64,000 bases of DNA, from NCBI GenBank assembly GCA_001414485.1, contig LLEY01000088.1, positions 186,001 through 250,000 on the forward strand, read 5' to 3'. The translations under genes and the position numbers were made by a program. Shown piece by piece: positions 9,421 to 22,270 of the stretch. This DNA is from Calycina herbarum. Lineage: Eukaryota > Ascomycota > Leotiomycetes > Helotiales > Pezizellaceae. The notes under the pieces were generated by a model. It was not told the origin of the DNA. It was given only the letters and a program-made list of their open reading frames with translations, and searched no databases. The first letter of the stretch is position 1. The number at the start of each line of letters is the position of its first letter.

Positions 9421-12400
9421 TCAAAGAAATAGTCTAAGAAGCGGACGAAGATAACCTACAAGTCCTTATAAAGTACTCCGATTCTAACCTGAATTAGAGA
9501 GAAAACGAGGCAGCCTAGATAAAAACTCCTTCCTAGGCCTACGTAAATATAATCTATCGAATCTCGACCTTTCTAGACTTATAGAAGGAAACTAATTCCT
9601 TACGAATATAATACTTAGTATATATAGATACGGTGTTAAAACTCGAGCCTTAATAGATATAGAAGCGAATAGATTCCTGTTCTTAAATCGACCCCTAGCT
9701 CTATAGCTATCCTAATCGTTAGATATACAGATTCGAAAACTACTCTACTTAGTACCTATTCGTAGATATAATAGTAGTATTAAGAGTAAAGTAACACAGT
9801 TTATACGACTATATCTAAACCTAGATCAACGTCGTATCTGAAACTGCCTCTTTATCGTCCTAGACCTTAGATAATAAGACCTAATTATCGGAAATAAATA
9901 GTTGAAACATTTTAATATTCTTCTTAACTCTGCTAGGAATTAACTTATTTAGCTAGCTGAAACCCCACCGACTCCTTACTTCGGAAAGGAAATCTTACTT
10001 TCTCTAACTTCTAGCTAGAACTAGAAGTCTTATTTAAATACATAGTCGGATACGAACTGAAGAGATCACGCTCTCTATTAAGATGAAAAGCGAAGGAATA
10101 GTAAGCTCTTAGCTAAGTTATTACTATTATCTACGATATTAACTCCTGATATCTACCTCTCTAACTCTGCTCCGAAACCCCTCCGACCTACTAGTATAGC
10201 TTAGACAGATCGGACCTGTGAAATAAGTGCGAATACTTTATATTTTAATATAAAGCGACCCGATACCGAGTTCTTTATAATAAGCATCTACGAATTAGAT
10301 CAGATTATCAACGAAAGATTAGCTCTGCTCTTAGATAATACTAAGACTATAGACCTGATATAGTCCTAACTCTCTTAATATTACTCGTTGTTCTAGGATA
10401 TGTTCTTAAAAGCAGCCTTAGATAAACTTCTCTCTTACCGCGTATACGACTATAAAATCATCTTAAACGAACCTCTTCCTACCTTCTACTCTCTACTATA
10501 TCGACAGTTAACCGCAAAGCTATAAGCGACGAAAGAGTATCTTATTAATAATTTAAATAAAGGATTTATTATCAATAGTAATAGTCCTTTCGCCTCACTA
10601 GTACTCTTCGTTAAAAAGCCTAATAGTAATAAGCTACGGTTCTATATCGATTATTAGAAGCTAAATACTCTTACCTAAAACAACCTCTACCTAATTCCTT
10701 ATATCAACGAACTCCTTTTAAGATTAAGGAAAGCTAAGATCTTTACTAAGTTAGATATACGCTAAGCTTTCTATCGTATCTGAATAGACCTAGACTTAGA
10801 AGAGATAACCACGTTTAGAACTAGGTATAGAATATATAAATATAAGGTCCTTCCTTTTAGACTCTATAACAGACCCGCTACCTACCAACGTTATATAAAC
10901 GACGTCTTAATCAAATATCTAGATAACTTCTATATCGCTTACTTAGACAATATATTAATTTATTTAGATAGTATCGAAGAATATAAGAAACAAGTTAGGA
11001 AGGTTCTAAATCGGCTCCGAGAAGCAGGACTCTAAGTAGATATTAAGAAAAGCGAATTTAGTATTACCTAAGTCAAATATCTCGGTTATATATTAACTAC
11101 GAAAAGACTCGAAGTAGACCCTAAGAAAGTAGAACCTCTACGAAACTAGGTCCGACCTAGTACTATAACAGGTGTAAAGTCTTATCTAGGCTTTTATAGA
11201 TTCTATAGACAATTTATCGAGAACTTTAGTAAAATCGTAAAACCTCTAACTACTATAACACGGCCTTCGGAGCCGTTTTAGTAGACATCTGAATACGAAG
11301 AAGCCTTCGAAGAATTATAGACCTAGCTACTCTTAGTTTAAGTCTTATACTACTTCGACCTCGAATATCCTACGAAGCTAGAGACAGACTCTTCTAATAG
11401 AGTAATAGTAGGTATATTCTCTTAATAACACGGTGATCGTTAGTATTCTATAGGTTTCTATTCCCACGTCCTAGTTAGATATGAAACGAACTAGGAAATC
11501 TACGATAAGGAACTGTTTATAATTATAGAAGCGTTTAGAAAATAGCAACCTAAGCTTATGTTATATCAGAACTATATCAACGTCTTCTTAGACTATAGAT
11601 CTTTAGAATACTTTATAACGACAAAGCTGCTTACTTCTAAGTAAGTATAATAGATAGAATTCCTCTTTAACTTTAATTTCTAGATCCGATTCACGTCTAG
11701 AAAGAACAATTAAAAGGCAGATATACTAACTAGATAGGAGTAAGATATTAGAATATAAGATCAAGTTAAGTTAGACAGCCGCTCGCGTACCCTTCTCGGA
11801 CCTATTAGGCTTGACCTCTGAATTAACGCCGACCTTACTTAGACCTTTTAAGTAATATCTCTTTCTATAATTAAGTTAGATATTATCCCTAGGTCTAGAT
11901 CGGATCTGATTCAGAAGCTAAGGACGGCTAATATGTAATTATTTAAGAAGAAACGTAGAGAACTTAAGAATAGTTATACTATTTTATCTGATAATTTACT
12001 CCTATTTAGAGGACGGCTTTATATCAAAAGAAACACTAAACTCTATACAAATCTAATCCGAGAAGCCTATAACTAAGTATCTAATACTTACCTAAGTGCT
12101 TAAAAGATATACTAGTTACTAGTATCCGCCTACTACTAGGTCGGCATAGGTTTGAACTATAAGCTATACGCGGCTAACTACTAAGCTTATAGATACTCTT
12201 ATTCTCGACAGATTAAATAATAAGGATTCCTCTACCTACTACTAGTACTAGATTACCTGATATAGTATATATATATAGACTTTAAGTTATTTCTAAAGAA
12301 TAAGCACGGATATAATACTATACTAGTATTTATTAACTGCCTTAGAAAGGATTCGGTGTCTATTCTCTACTACTCTACTATCGATGCTAGAGGATTAGCC

Positions 12401-13475
12401 TAGTTTTTTATATAATAGATCTATTGTTTTAGTTACTACTCTAAATCGATTACGTCTAATAGAGGACCTTAATTCGTCTTAGCTTTTTAGACGGAATTCT
12501 GTCGTATTATCAGTGTTAAGCTTAAGCTCTCTATAGCTTACTATAAATAAACAGATGGTTAGACAGAGATTATAAACCGATATATCGATTAGAGGCTAAG
12601 GCCTTTCGTAACCTGCTATTAGGATAACTAGAGCGAGTTAATCCCTCTTATAAACAGAGTATAAATAACCCTTCTATACTCGTCTATTAGTATAACCTCT
12701 TATTAGCTTAAGTTCGAGCTGAATTCGCGAACCTCGTAGGATTGGAATACTCCTAGGACCTCTATTCCCTAGGAACGACTAAATTACTATAAGGCAGTTA
12801 AGATAGCTACACGTATACACTCTGCCTAGAACGTAGCTAAAGACAACATAAGCAAAGTCTAGTAGAGAATATAAGATAGTACGAATCAGTACTGAAGAGC
12901 TATTAACTAGGACGTTAGTAATAGAGTTTACTTATTAACTAAGAATCTTAAGATAAATCGACCTAGCCGAAAGCTAGCCGAATAGTAGACTAGACCCTTT
13001 GAAATACTAGAACGTATAGGACACTCTTATAGACTAAAACTCCTAGAAGGATTATTAATCTATAATGTTTTCGCTATAGACGTACTATCTAAAGATCTGA
13101 ATACCCCTCTACCTAGATAAGAAGCCTTAGAGCCACCCCTAGAAATCATTTAAGGTATATAAGAATAGGAAGTTTAAGAAATTCTCAGCAGTAGACTTTT
13201 TAAGAGACAACTATAATACTAGGTCAGATAGGTTAGTTACGATATAGACCCTACCTAGTATTCTACTAACAATTTTCAAGGTTTACTACACCTTCTAAGA
13301 GACTTCTATACTAAATATCTAGACGAACCAGGACCGCCCCGACTCCTCTCTAAATAGATCTAAGTATAGGAGGTAGACAAGAACTAATAACCGAGTTACT
13401 ACTAAAAACAAACCCCGATACTACCCCGGCTATAATACGAAGCCTCGAGGACGAGTCTTTTTCAAGAGAGAGGGA
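9421..13475 (+). pseudogene. Gypsy E pol with chromodomain, RIPed
   Basis: The RT box at 10,940-10,966 reads YLDNILIYL, with the second catalytic Asp replaced by Asn (GAC-to-AAT type change), so activity would be lost even without stops. RNase H follows at about 11,380-11,720. The integrase core near 12,549 reads TDG-stop-TEIINRYID, where the stop replaces Gln. A chromodomain-like tail at about 13,165-13,330 reads LFKRQLQY.VRW.SYDIDPT. Confidence 0.88.
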
Positions 13476-13794
13476 TATAATAGCTCGCTATTAAGAATAA
13501 GAGTTGCTAAGGTTATATACGTACTAGATAGAATACGGTTTAAGGTATAGGAATGCTAAGGGTTACGTAGAATATAAGAGTTACGTATTCGAGTATCGGA
13601 ATATCCGGTTTAAACCTCCGAGTCTATTATTATTATCTGAACCCTTTTATATATAGATGCTCTTACTCTTAGTATCGGGAAAGGTTAATTTGATCTTTTC
13701 CTTCGTGTTTAGAGCCTAGTATCTAAGTATGTTATTCTACGGAACGTACTTCTATATACCTCTTTTATAGTATTATCTGTTTCGTGCCGTTATA
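13476..13794 (+). repeat. Gypsy E 3' LTR
   Basis: It is the 319-bp partner of 7,475-7,793, with the GTATA side of the target duplication at 13,795-13,799. Confidence 0.92.
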
Positions 13795-13795
13795 G

Positions 13796-16700
13796 TATAG
13801 TAATACTAGAGGTTCTAGAGAAGTATATAGATTTTATAGACGTATTCTCAAAGGAAGCTTTAGATACCTTACTATCTTATTAATATTACAACTATAAAAT
13901 ACAGCTAGAAGGAATAGATACTCTTAGATATTCTCTACTATATAAGATGTCGACTAAAGAGCTACTTACTATAAAGGAATACATCTTAGACAACCTTTAT
14001 AAGGGATTTATAGAGCATAGCCAGTCCTCTTTTGCTACTCTAGTACTATTTATTAAGAAGGTAGATAGAAGATTATACTTTTATATCGACTTCTAGAAGC
14101 TTAATAACCTTACTTAAAAAGACTGCTATTTACTTCCTCTTATTAATAAAATACTAGCTTATATTAGTTAAGCTTATATCTTTACGAAACTTAATATCTA
14201 TTAAGCTTTCTATTATATATAAATAGATCCTAATTCTAAAGAACTAACTACTTTCTATATATGTTATAGAACGTATAAGTATAAGGTTCTACTCTTTAGA
14301 CTTACGAATAGACTATCTACGTACTAGTAGTATATAAACGACATACTTTTCGACTATTTAGACGATTTCTGCTCTACTTACTTAGACGACATCCTTATCT
14401 ATTCTTTGAATATATTAGAGTATAAGGAACACGTATAAAAAGTCCTTTAGCGACTACGAGATACTAGCTTATAAGCAGATATTAAGAAATACGAATTTAA
14501 CGTTAAGAAGACAAAATACCTTAGCTTTATTATTAGGACTGATAGTATTAAAGTAGATCTAGAAAAAGTTATAGTAGTCTAGAATTAGCAAGTATCAGAT
14601 ATAGTAAAAGGCGTCTAGAGCTTCCTAGGCTTTTATAGCTTCTACTAGAGATTTATATAGAATTATAGAATTATTATAAAACCACTTATACGTCTTACAA
14701 AGGACAACGTACTCTTTAACTTCGACAAAAGCTGCTAGGACGCTTTTAAGAAGCTGAAAGAATGTCTTACAACGGCACTAGTTCTTCGCTACTACTTTCT
14801 AGAGCTTCTTATAATAATTAAGACTAACGCCTTAGACGGGATAATCGCTGGGATACTATAATAACAGCAAGTAGATAGTGAATAATACTTAGTAGCTTAC
14901 TTTAGTAAGGTTATATCTTTAGCTAAGTGTAATTATAAGATTTACGATAAAGAGATACTTGTAATTATACGCTCGCTTACGGAATAGAGACTGGAATTAC
15001 AAAGTATATATAAGAAAGTTCGTATTTATACTGACTATAAAGTACTTAAGTACTTTATAACGACAAAGCAGCTTACTACACGTTAAGCCAGATAAGCTAA
15101 AGCTTTAGCTGAATACTACTTTATAGTAATATACCGTTCTAGAAAAGAGAATAGGAAGACAGACGCTTTAATACGAAAAACAGACGAGTTACAGACTTAG
15201 AAGGAGCTAAAAGAACAATACTAGACCTATACGCTCTTAACGAAAGAATAAGTTAATATAGAAGCACTTAAAGACCTCGGGGTCGAAATAAGCTCTATTA
15301 CACTAGCTCTAGTCGACGACGATCACTTCCAGGAGTCTCTTACACTCTCTAAACAAATCTATAAAGTAAATAAAGATACTAAGACACTTTAAGCTTTACG
15401 ATTACAAGCTAAGAACGACGAAGACTCTCCGTACGTCTTAGAGGAAGACCTACTACTTTATCGAGGCTACTTAATAGTACTAGATATTAATACTTTATAG
15501 ACAGACCTAATCCGTGAAGTACACGACTAAGTACTACTAGCCTACCCCAGATAAGACAAGACCTACTAGATCCTTCGCTTAAGATATATCTAGCGAAATA
15601 TAAAGTCTAATATTATATAATACGTACGTAACTGTTACAAATATCAAAGAGCGGATATACTAAAAGATAAGACCCCTAGTTATCTATACCCACTTCCAGT
15701 CCTATTACGTATATAGTAACACGTGATAATAGACTTTAAATCCTTCCTAGCTAATAAGCATAGCTTTGATAACATATTCGTAGTTATCGACTAATTATCT
15801 AAACAATCTATCTCTATCCCGTACTAAAAGGAAGTAACAGCTAAGCAGATAGCTAGGCTATACTTATAGCACGTATTATAATATCACGGAATCCTAGAGA
15901 GTATTATCTCTAACAGAGGCCCTTAGTTTATCTCTGCCTTCTAACGAGAATTTACGCGAATCCTCGGTGTCTAGCTTCGACTTTCGACTGTAAATCACGC
16001 CTAGACAGACGGACAAACCGAAATTATAAACCAGTACCTAGATCAGCGCTTACAGCCTTACGTAAATTACTACTAGAATAATTAGTCAAAGCTACTTCTA
16101 ATAATAGACCACGCTTAGCTTATACTACCTTATAGTACTATTAGAATATCCCCGTTTAAATTACAAAAGAGCTACTTACTAAGAACGTCTTTTAACTAGT
16201 ATACGTCTAAACCCTCGACTATACAAGAGAGGCTATTATAAGAAGAAGCTACAACAGTTACAAAGACTCTTTAAGAAGTACTAGACGTCGGCTAAGCAAA
16301 TATAGTAAAAGCTTAAGAAAAGAAAGAATAGAATATAAATAAACATAGATAAGAAGTAGACTTTAGAGTCGACGATATAGTTTTTATTACTACAAAGAAC
16401 TGGAATACGTAAAGACCTAGCCAGAAGTTAGACCACCAGATAACTAGACCTTTTAAGATCCTTGAGGAAGTTAGCTCTGCTTTTAGACTCTAGTTACTAT
16501 TCTCTATTAGAGTCTATCCTGTCTTTACACCAGAGAAGTTACGCAAAGCTGTAGACGATCCTCTACCTAGACAAGTAAGTACGCTACCTCTACTGATTAT
16601 CGTCGACAAAGAAGAAGAATAGGAGGTTGAGGAAGTACTTGTAAGTAAGACGCGATAGAAGTCTCTTTACTACCGATTAAAGTAGAAGGGCTATGACGAG

Positions 16701-16926
16701 GACCTTAACTAGCACCTAGCTCGCTACGTAGCCTACTCGCTACATATGTTAAAGGAATTCCATTTAGCGAATCCAACAGCTGACGGGCCTCCAAAGGCTC
16801 TTCCTTTGTAGCTAGAGGCGTACGAGGTAGGAAGAGACAATTACAGCGAATTAGAGAGTAACGACTCTATAGCTACGGAAGACAAAGCGGCTTAGTTAGA
16901 GAGGGCCCGGTTGAAGGAGGGGGTGG
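13796..16926 (+). pseudogene. Gypsy A pol: RT, RNase H, integrase, chromodomain, RIPed
   Basis: The reverse transcriptase catalytic box reads YLDDILIYS at 14,379-14,405, so the aspartates survive. RNase H follows at about 14,780-15,140. The integrase zinc part lies near 15,510-15,660 (EVHD...RNCYKYQ, with His/Cys ligands partly mutated), and the core near 15,727-16,140 with TDGQTEIINQYLDQ. A C-terminal chromodomain-like stretch at 16,621-16,720 shows LYYRLK and KGYDEDLN. The protease part lies before the Gypsy E insertion (about 6,590-7,474). Multiple in-frame stops make it non-functional. Confidence 0.9.
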
Positions 16927-17109
16927 TGTAACAGTCCCAGTCACATACGACTGGATCACGTGCCGAGGTTCTACCGAAGTCTCGCTTAGTGTATATAAAT
17001 AGAGACAGAGCGTATCAACTCTCCTCTTCTCTCTTTAGTTTAGTTTTCTTCGAATACAGGTACTATTCTATAAGTATCTCTTTTGGTACATTTGTAGAGA
17101 GCTGTTATA
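16927..17109 (+). repeat. Gypsy A 3' LTR
   Basis: It is a 183-bp partner of 5,106-5,288. It is preceded by the purine tract and followed by the GTATT target duplication. Confidence 0.95.
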
Positions 17110-17659
17110 GTATTATTAATATTACTACGCGAGTAAAGTAAGTAGAGAGAAAGAAGCGACGCGACGTATTAATAGAGATAGAGAATAGAGATAAGTATAT
17201 ACGTAGTATCTAATCGTATATAGATTCTTATAAAGTTAGTTATAACGTCTTATCTAAGGGTTCTAAGGTCTTCTTTAAGTATTATAATATCTTATCTTAT
17301 TCTTATAAGACCTTAACTAAGGGGCTGTTTAGCTTAATTATCGGATAATAGAATAATTATAATTATTATCGATAGTGCTCTTTTTTAGTACTAGATAATT
17401 AAATTAATTATTCTCTTATTATCTAATTGTCTCGTTAATATCGTTTAGCTTAAAAATACAACTATTTAATAACTAAAATTAGTATTCTAACTAAATAATT
17501 AAGTAACTTACTAACTAATCTTACTACTAACCTTATCTATATAATCCTTACTTTTATCACTTTTATCTATACTTTTATCTATACTTTTATCTATACTTTT
17601 ATCTATATTTTTGTCTATTATTTCTACTCTTTTATCTATTACTTTTACCTCTTTTATTA

Positions 17660-19040
17660 CTTAAGATACTACTAAATTCTTCTTAAAAGAAGTCTAAGAG
17701 GGCTAAGAAGTCTAAAAAGGACCTTCCTACTCCTAAATCCTTAAGTTCACTAGATAATACTTAGGTCCCTCTACTATCTACCTAACCTACTCCTACCTAA
17801 TTATAGCGTAAGAAGAATTGTACTTAGAGTAAAGATAACGTATTCTCTCTAGTAGAGTTTATCCGAGATCAAAGAGCTAGAGGAGAAGTAAGTAATACTA
17901 CTCTTACTCTACCTATATTTAAGATATAGGCTAGTATATATAGAGATCCTCTCAAAGATAGCTGAATAGCTTAAGTTAAATATAGTAATTTAAGAGAGGA
18001 ATATAAGAGTATATACTAGGTTATAAATGCCTTAGGCTTTAGATAGGATCTAGATAGATATATTATTACTATAGAAGAGTTAGTTTAGTTTCCTTATCTT
18101 ATAGTAAGTCTCTATTCCTAATTAATTAATTAATTAGTACTAATTTACTTCTAGAAAAACCCTAAGTTAAAGAAGTAGAAGAAGAAGAGCTTTTTATAGT
18201 ATACTCTTATATATAAGATATATAGCGATCGATTAGCTATAGGCAAATATAGCTATTCTAAGAGCTAAAACAACGATTTAGAGACCTCTTCTTCTTTTAA
18301 CAAATTAGACAACGAGTCTCTCTATACAAGTACTAATACTACGGATCCTAACGTATAAGATCTCTCTATTCTTAAATAAGCTAGAATTCTAGTTGATCCT
18401 GCTCCTACTTTTACTAAGAATATTAGTTACTCTATTACAGTAGATACTAGCGAGTCTATTAACACTTAAATCGATATATACTAAGTATACTACAGTAGCA
18501 AGGATAGTAAGGAGTATACAAGTCATAAGAGAGAGATAAAAAGAGCTAGAAAGAAGGCTTAAAAGGAGGCCTAAAAGGAGGCTTAAAAGGAGGCTTAAAA
18601 AGAGGAGATCTTACGTAAGTATAAGGTATCTAAGGAACCAATTCCAGCTAAAAGAAAGAAGCTTTCTAAGCTAGAAGGGATAGTAGATATAAGTAGAAGT
18701 ATAGCTTTTATAGCTTAATCTATAGTATCTACTAATAAACTCTTAAGTATACTAGAACAGACTTCTTAAGAAGACGTCTATAAATCCATCTATAGACAAG
18801 TACTTAAAAAGGTATAAAAGGAGGACTTTTTAACTACTTAAGGTACTATACTAATTATATAATTAATAAGGAATTATAAGCACTTAGTAGAGTATCTCTC
18901 TATTAAGGATAATCCTTAATTATATAGAGCGTAGATCTAGGAAATAGTAGAGGAAAATAAGAGGATATTTTCTATAGAACACTTCATCTTTCTAGAACTC
19001 CTAGAACCCTCTTTAGAGGATTTAGAGGAGGTTTAATAGA
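17660..19040 (+). pseudogene. Myb/SANT-like DNA-binding protein of the Harbinger element
   Basis: The frame near 17,815-18,110 reads SKDNVFSLVEFIRDQRARGE, later LREEYKSIY, ALGFR, WDLDRYIIT and EELVWFPYL once stops are read as Trp. That is the layout of the Myb/SANT-like domain PF12776, where a long helix is followed by YK..K and GFGWD. A lysine-rich stretch at 18,525-18,610 repeats a KEA-stop unit four times (AAGGAGGCTTAA), probably once KEAW. In Harbinger systems this protein helps bring the nuclease to the nucleus and the ends. Stops make it a pseudogene. Confidence 0.7.
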
Positions 19041-19649
19041 GGAAAACTACTAGTTTAGTCTAGATATTTCATTTATAATATACTTTACTTATATAAATAT
19101 ACTTTTATTTCTAATAACTATAAAGCTTGTCTCTATAACTAAGAGAGAGCTAAGCAAGCTTTATAAAACTAACTACGTAGCCTCTAAAATTATACTTAAC
19201 CAACGCTAGTTAAAAATAAGAGCACTTAACCTAAACTTTAGACTAATTAGTAGCTTTCTATAAATAAAAAAACTTAGTTATTCTAAGTACTTTTTATAAA
19301 GTTATTAATTTTTAAAGTTAAGTTATTACGTAGAATTCTCTATTTATTAGTAGAAATTTCTCTATAATAAGGAGTATAACTACATTTCTAGTCTATTTCT
19401 ATTTACTACTATCCCTTTCTATTTTAATAAGTAGTAGTAAGTTTTAATACTAATAAGTCTATCTATTCTCTCTATCTCTTTTTTAGACGTAATTATCTTA
19501 TATTTTAATAGTAATACTCTCTCTTATAACTAAACTAAGGCATCTTATACGCTTATTTATATAATACTCTAATATATTAATAAAAGCATCTTCTCCTTTA
19601 CTATACTTATTAAAAATCGGCTTAATACTCTCTATATAATTAGCTCTTA

Positions 19650-20690
19650 TATAAGAGCTTAATATATTATAGAGAATATATAAAGCTAGTATAATACAAG
19701 CTTAAGCTTATATTTTAAAGGCTCTTAGTACCTAGAGTATCTTAAACTTTGTCTTTAATACTTTAAATATACGCTCTATTATATTATATAATATTATATA
19801 TCATAGGTTAAACAGCTCCTTCTTATTCTCTAGTACTCTTCTATTTTCTAAGGCTTATTTCTACTCTTTTAAATAGTACTATATACTATAGTATAGTACT
19901 AAACACTCTAGAGAGCTAGGAAAGCTATAGTCTTCTAAAATATATTTACTCTAGAGTATTTGAATTACTTCGGATTATATAGCCTTTACTTATAAAGTAC
20001 TATCTAATACACTTCCTTCCTATCTAAAGAGTATATAAGTAAACTTTATATTAAAGATATAATATATAAGAACGTTTTAACTAAAGTTCTTACACCTATC
20101 TCTAAAAAGTAACCTCTCTTTATATAGTAGAATTACTAGAATATATATACTATCTATAACTCCTAGGTAATTCTTAAAGTATAGAAAGAACTAAGTATTA
20201 TACTTAATAGTAGGTAGTATTATAAGAGGATCTAAGTATATAATCGTTAAATTATAAAGGTTGTTAGTAAGAAAGAATATTATAACTTTATAATAAGTTC
20301 TTTAGATTATTTTAGTACTTCTAAATAGCTAGTTAGTTAAATACTCTTTTCTAATTAGTTAAGAAATTAATTAAATACCTTTAGAATCGTTCTACTATCT
20401 TACGTATAGATAGGTTACTAGTAACTATATATAAAAAGATACTAAGTTGCTCTCTTATACTTATATATCTTATAGAAGCAAAAGAGGTCTTATATATAAG
20501 TAACTCCTCTATAATTTAAAAGGCATTCTAAGTAATATAGAGGCTATCTCTTATACGACTTAGATATCTATTAAGTAGTTCTTTTATCTACTCTTCGCCT
20601 TATAACTTTAAAGTATACTAAGGAGTTTTAATATAATTACTTATATAGTAATTTATATAAGAATAGGCTCTAATTACTATAATAATAGCA
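19650..20690 (-). pseudogene. PIF-Harbinger DDE transposase (DDE_Tnp_4-like), RIPed
   Basis: On the minus strand around 19,690-20,010 the reading includes LEDYSFPSS, LVLYYS, YYLKE, ENKKELFNL and NIIERIFKVLKTKFKIL. This matches the C-terminal half of the Harbinger nuclease, where LGDAGFP, PYRGVRYH, ELFNLRHS and IERIFGVLK-RF follow in this order. The last catalytic acidic residue would fall in the NxIERIFGxLK block, which is intact. Several TGG-to-TAG type stops break the frame. The N-terminal half to about 20,690 is too mutated to read. Confidence 0.75.
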
Positions 20691-21243
20691 GCTATTTAAA
20701 GGTTACAGATTCAGATCCAGCGACGGTAGAGTAGTATAAGCCTAGGTATATTAGTAGAGTACTAAAAAGAGATGTTGAAAAGTAATATATATTATCGTAT
20801 TTTTCTTAATAGCTAGATAATTTAAATTTTTAGTAAGAATATTTAAAAGTATAAATATCCGATAATTAGACCTATTATCTCGTTATTATCTAAGTATAGG
20901 CTAAGCGATTTAGATAATTCTAATTATCTGATAATTGTAATTATCTCGTTATAAATAATTAACTTTTTTAGCAAAGATAATTAAGATAATTAGATAATTA
21001 GTATAAGCTAAACAGGCTCTAAGAATATAGATCTCTTAAAAGATCGCTATATCTTAATTAGACGAAGAGATATTCTAGTATTTATTAAGCTCTAAGACTA
21101 GATTAAGATAGTATTATTAGATAAGATTAAAATCTAGAACCTAATAAGCTTACGTAGCTATTTAGATAAACGGAAGTTAGAGAGAAGATAGAAGGATTTA
21201 GATATAGAATTCGAGTATAGAACGATAATAGATAATAGATAAT

Positions 21244-21527
21244 TATAATAGTACGAAATAGATACTACTATAAAAGAGATATATAGAAGTACGTTCGATA
21301 GAATAATATATCCGAATACTAGGCTCTAATATAAAGGAAAAGACTAAATTAGTCTTTTCTAATAGAGAGAAGATAGCTATTTATAAAAGGTTTAGATAAT
21401 AGTAAGTTTAGAAACTATCTAGCTATTCTAAATCCTAAAATAACATCTATATCGTATTCTATTCGACACGTAGACTCGGTAATTCTAATTCCGATTATTC
21501 TAATTAATTTCTAATAGTTCTATTATA
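21244..21527 (+). repeat. Solo LTR of the Gypsy E-like family, in repeat X
   Basis: It begins TATAATAGTACGAAA (RIPed TGTAACGGCACGAAA), ends CTATTATA, and has ATAAT on both sides (21,239-21,243 and 21,528-21,532). The same blocks (AAAGACTAAATTAGTC, CTAGGCTCTAATA) occur in the solo LTR at 46,373-46,709. Confidence 0.85.
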
Positions 21528-21669
21528 ATAATAGACGATGAATAATAGATAACTAAAGTGTTTAAAGTTAGTAGAGAGATCTAAGAGATCTAAGAGATCT
21601 GTTTCTAAACTTATAATCTCTTTTATATATTCGTAATATTTTCTATAATAAGAGATATAATAATCTTTA

Positions 21670-22270
21670 GTAGATAGAAAAGAGTAATAAAGTTATTAAA
21701 TTAACGTTTATAAACTCGCTTAGAGTTCTAAGAGAATAAGAAGTGGATTATTACGAATTATATAATCGAGGGCCCGGTGTTAGAGCGATAATCGCTTTAG
21801 TAATTATTTAGTCTAATAATCTAGAATTAGGATATAAGCTAACAGTTTTAGCCTTCTTAAAAACACCTATTTGCGTATACTCTCTATTAAATATAATCTA
21901 TTAAAACAACACTACTCTACTATATGCTAATTTACGTGTATCTAAAGAGCGAGCAATTACATATCTAATGTACTTATTTTCATCTAAATTGAAGCCTTTT
22001 TGGTAACGCTATCGCGATTCAAAGTAATACGTACAAATGCGATCCACGGAATATCTCAGGGCCGGCGACAGCTCTCTATCGACACTACTTCTCTAAAAGA
22101 GCTTTAGATTAAAGGATGAATAGATGTATCAACTCTTTAAGCTTGAAGGAGTATTTTAATAAAGAACGCACTATAAACGGACGTGGTGGCGTTAAGTAAT
22201 AAATTATTGAATATTGCGACTTTTGATAGTGCCATCGGCAGGCAGCTTAGTCCTAGGTAGCCTGGGAATT
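21670..22270 (+). repeat. Left arm of inverted-repeat cassette (IR-2), RIPed
   Basis: It aligns to the reverse complement of 25,405-25,960 over its whole length. Shared blocks include ACTCGCTTAGAGTTCTAAG, CGAGGGCCCGGTGTT and AATTGAAGCCTTTTTGGT. This arm is RIPed (GAATTATATAATCGAGG against GAATCATGTGATCGAGG) while the right arm is nearly not. It also matches IR-1 at 3,970-4,250. Confidence 0.85.

Larger units (their letters stand above)
7475..13794 (+). mobile_element. Gypsy E, chromodomain LTR retrotransposon nested in Gypsy A
   Basis: Two 319-bp LTRs (7,475-7,793 and 13,476-13,794) share the start TATAATAGC and the end TTATA, RIPed forms of TG...CA. The flanks are ATATA and GTATA, a target duplication differing by one G-to-A change. 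A purine tract, TTCAAGAGAGAGGGA, precedes the 3' LTR. Gag, pol and chromodomain remnants are on the plus strand. Because it splits Gypsy A, it is younger than A. Confidence 0.93.
5106..17109 (+). mobile_element. Gypsy A, chromodomain LTR retrotransposon, RIPed
   Basis: Two 183-bp LTRs (5,106-5,288 and 16,927-17,109) start TGTAACAGTCC and end CTGTTATA. GTATT stands on both outer sides (5,101-5,105 and 17,110-17,114), a perfect 5-bp target duplication. A purine tract (GAAGGAGGGGGTGG) directly precedes the 3' LTR. The order is gag, then pol with RT, RNase H and integrase, then a chromodomain, as in Ty3/Gypsy chromoviruses. Many stops are present, nearly all explainable as TGG-to-TAG/TAA or CAA-to-TAA. 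Gypsy E sits inside at 7,475-13,794. Confidence 0.95.
17321..21019. mobile_element. PIF-Harbinger DNA transposon, RIPed
   Basis: The ends GGGGCTGTTTAGC and GCTAAACAGGCTC are inverted repeats. TAA stands outside each end (17,318-17,320 and 21,020-21,022), the 3-bp TWA target typical of PIF-Harbinger. The element is 3.7 kb. It carries the two genes expected of the superfamily in opposite orientation: a Myb/SANT-like DNA-binding protein and a DDE nuclease. It is inserted in repeat X. Confidence 0.88.
4760..21243 (+). repeat. Dispersed repeat X, RIPed copy, split by insertions
   Basis: The host pieces are about 4,760-5,105, 17,110-17,317 and 21,023-21,243. They align in order to 1,590-2,300. Typical pairs are CTGGCTGGTTGG in copy 1 against CTAGTTAGTTTCG here. 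The gaps are exactly Gypsy A (duplicated target GTATT), the PIF-Harbinger element (TAA) and a solo LTR at the far edge (ATAAT). Confidence 0.75.

Noticed and set aside
4381..22000. AT-rich block as mitochondrial DNA or a centromere
   Set aside because: The content is fully explained by RIPed nuclear transposons with target duplications; no mitochondrial gene was read. A centromeric location cannot be judged from this window.
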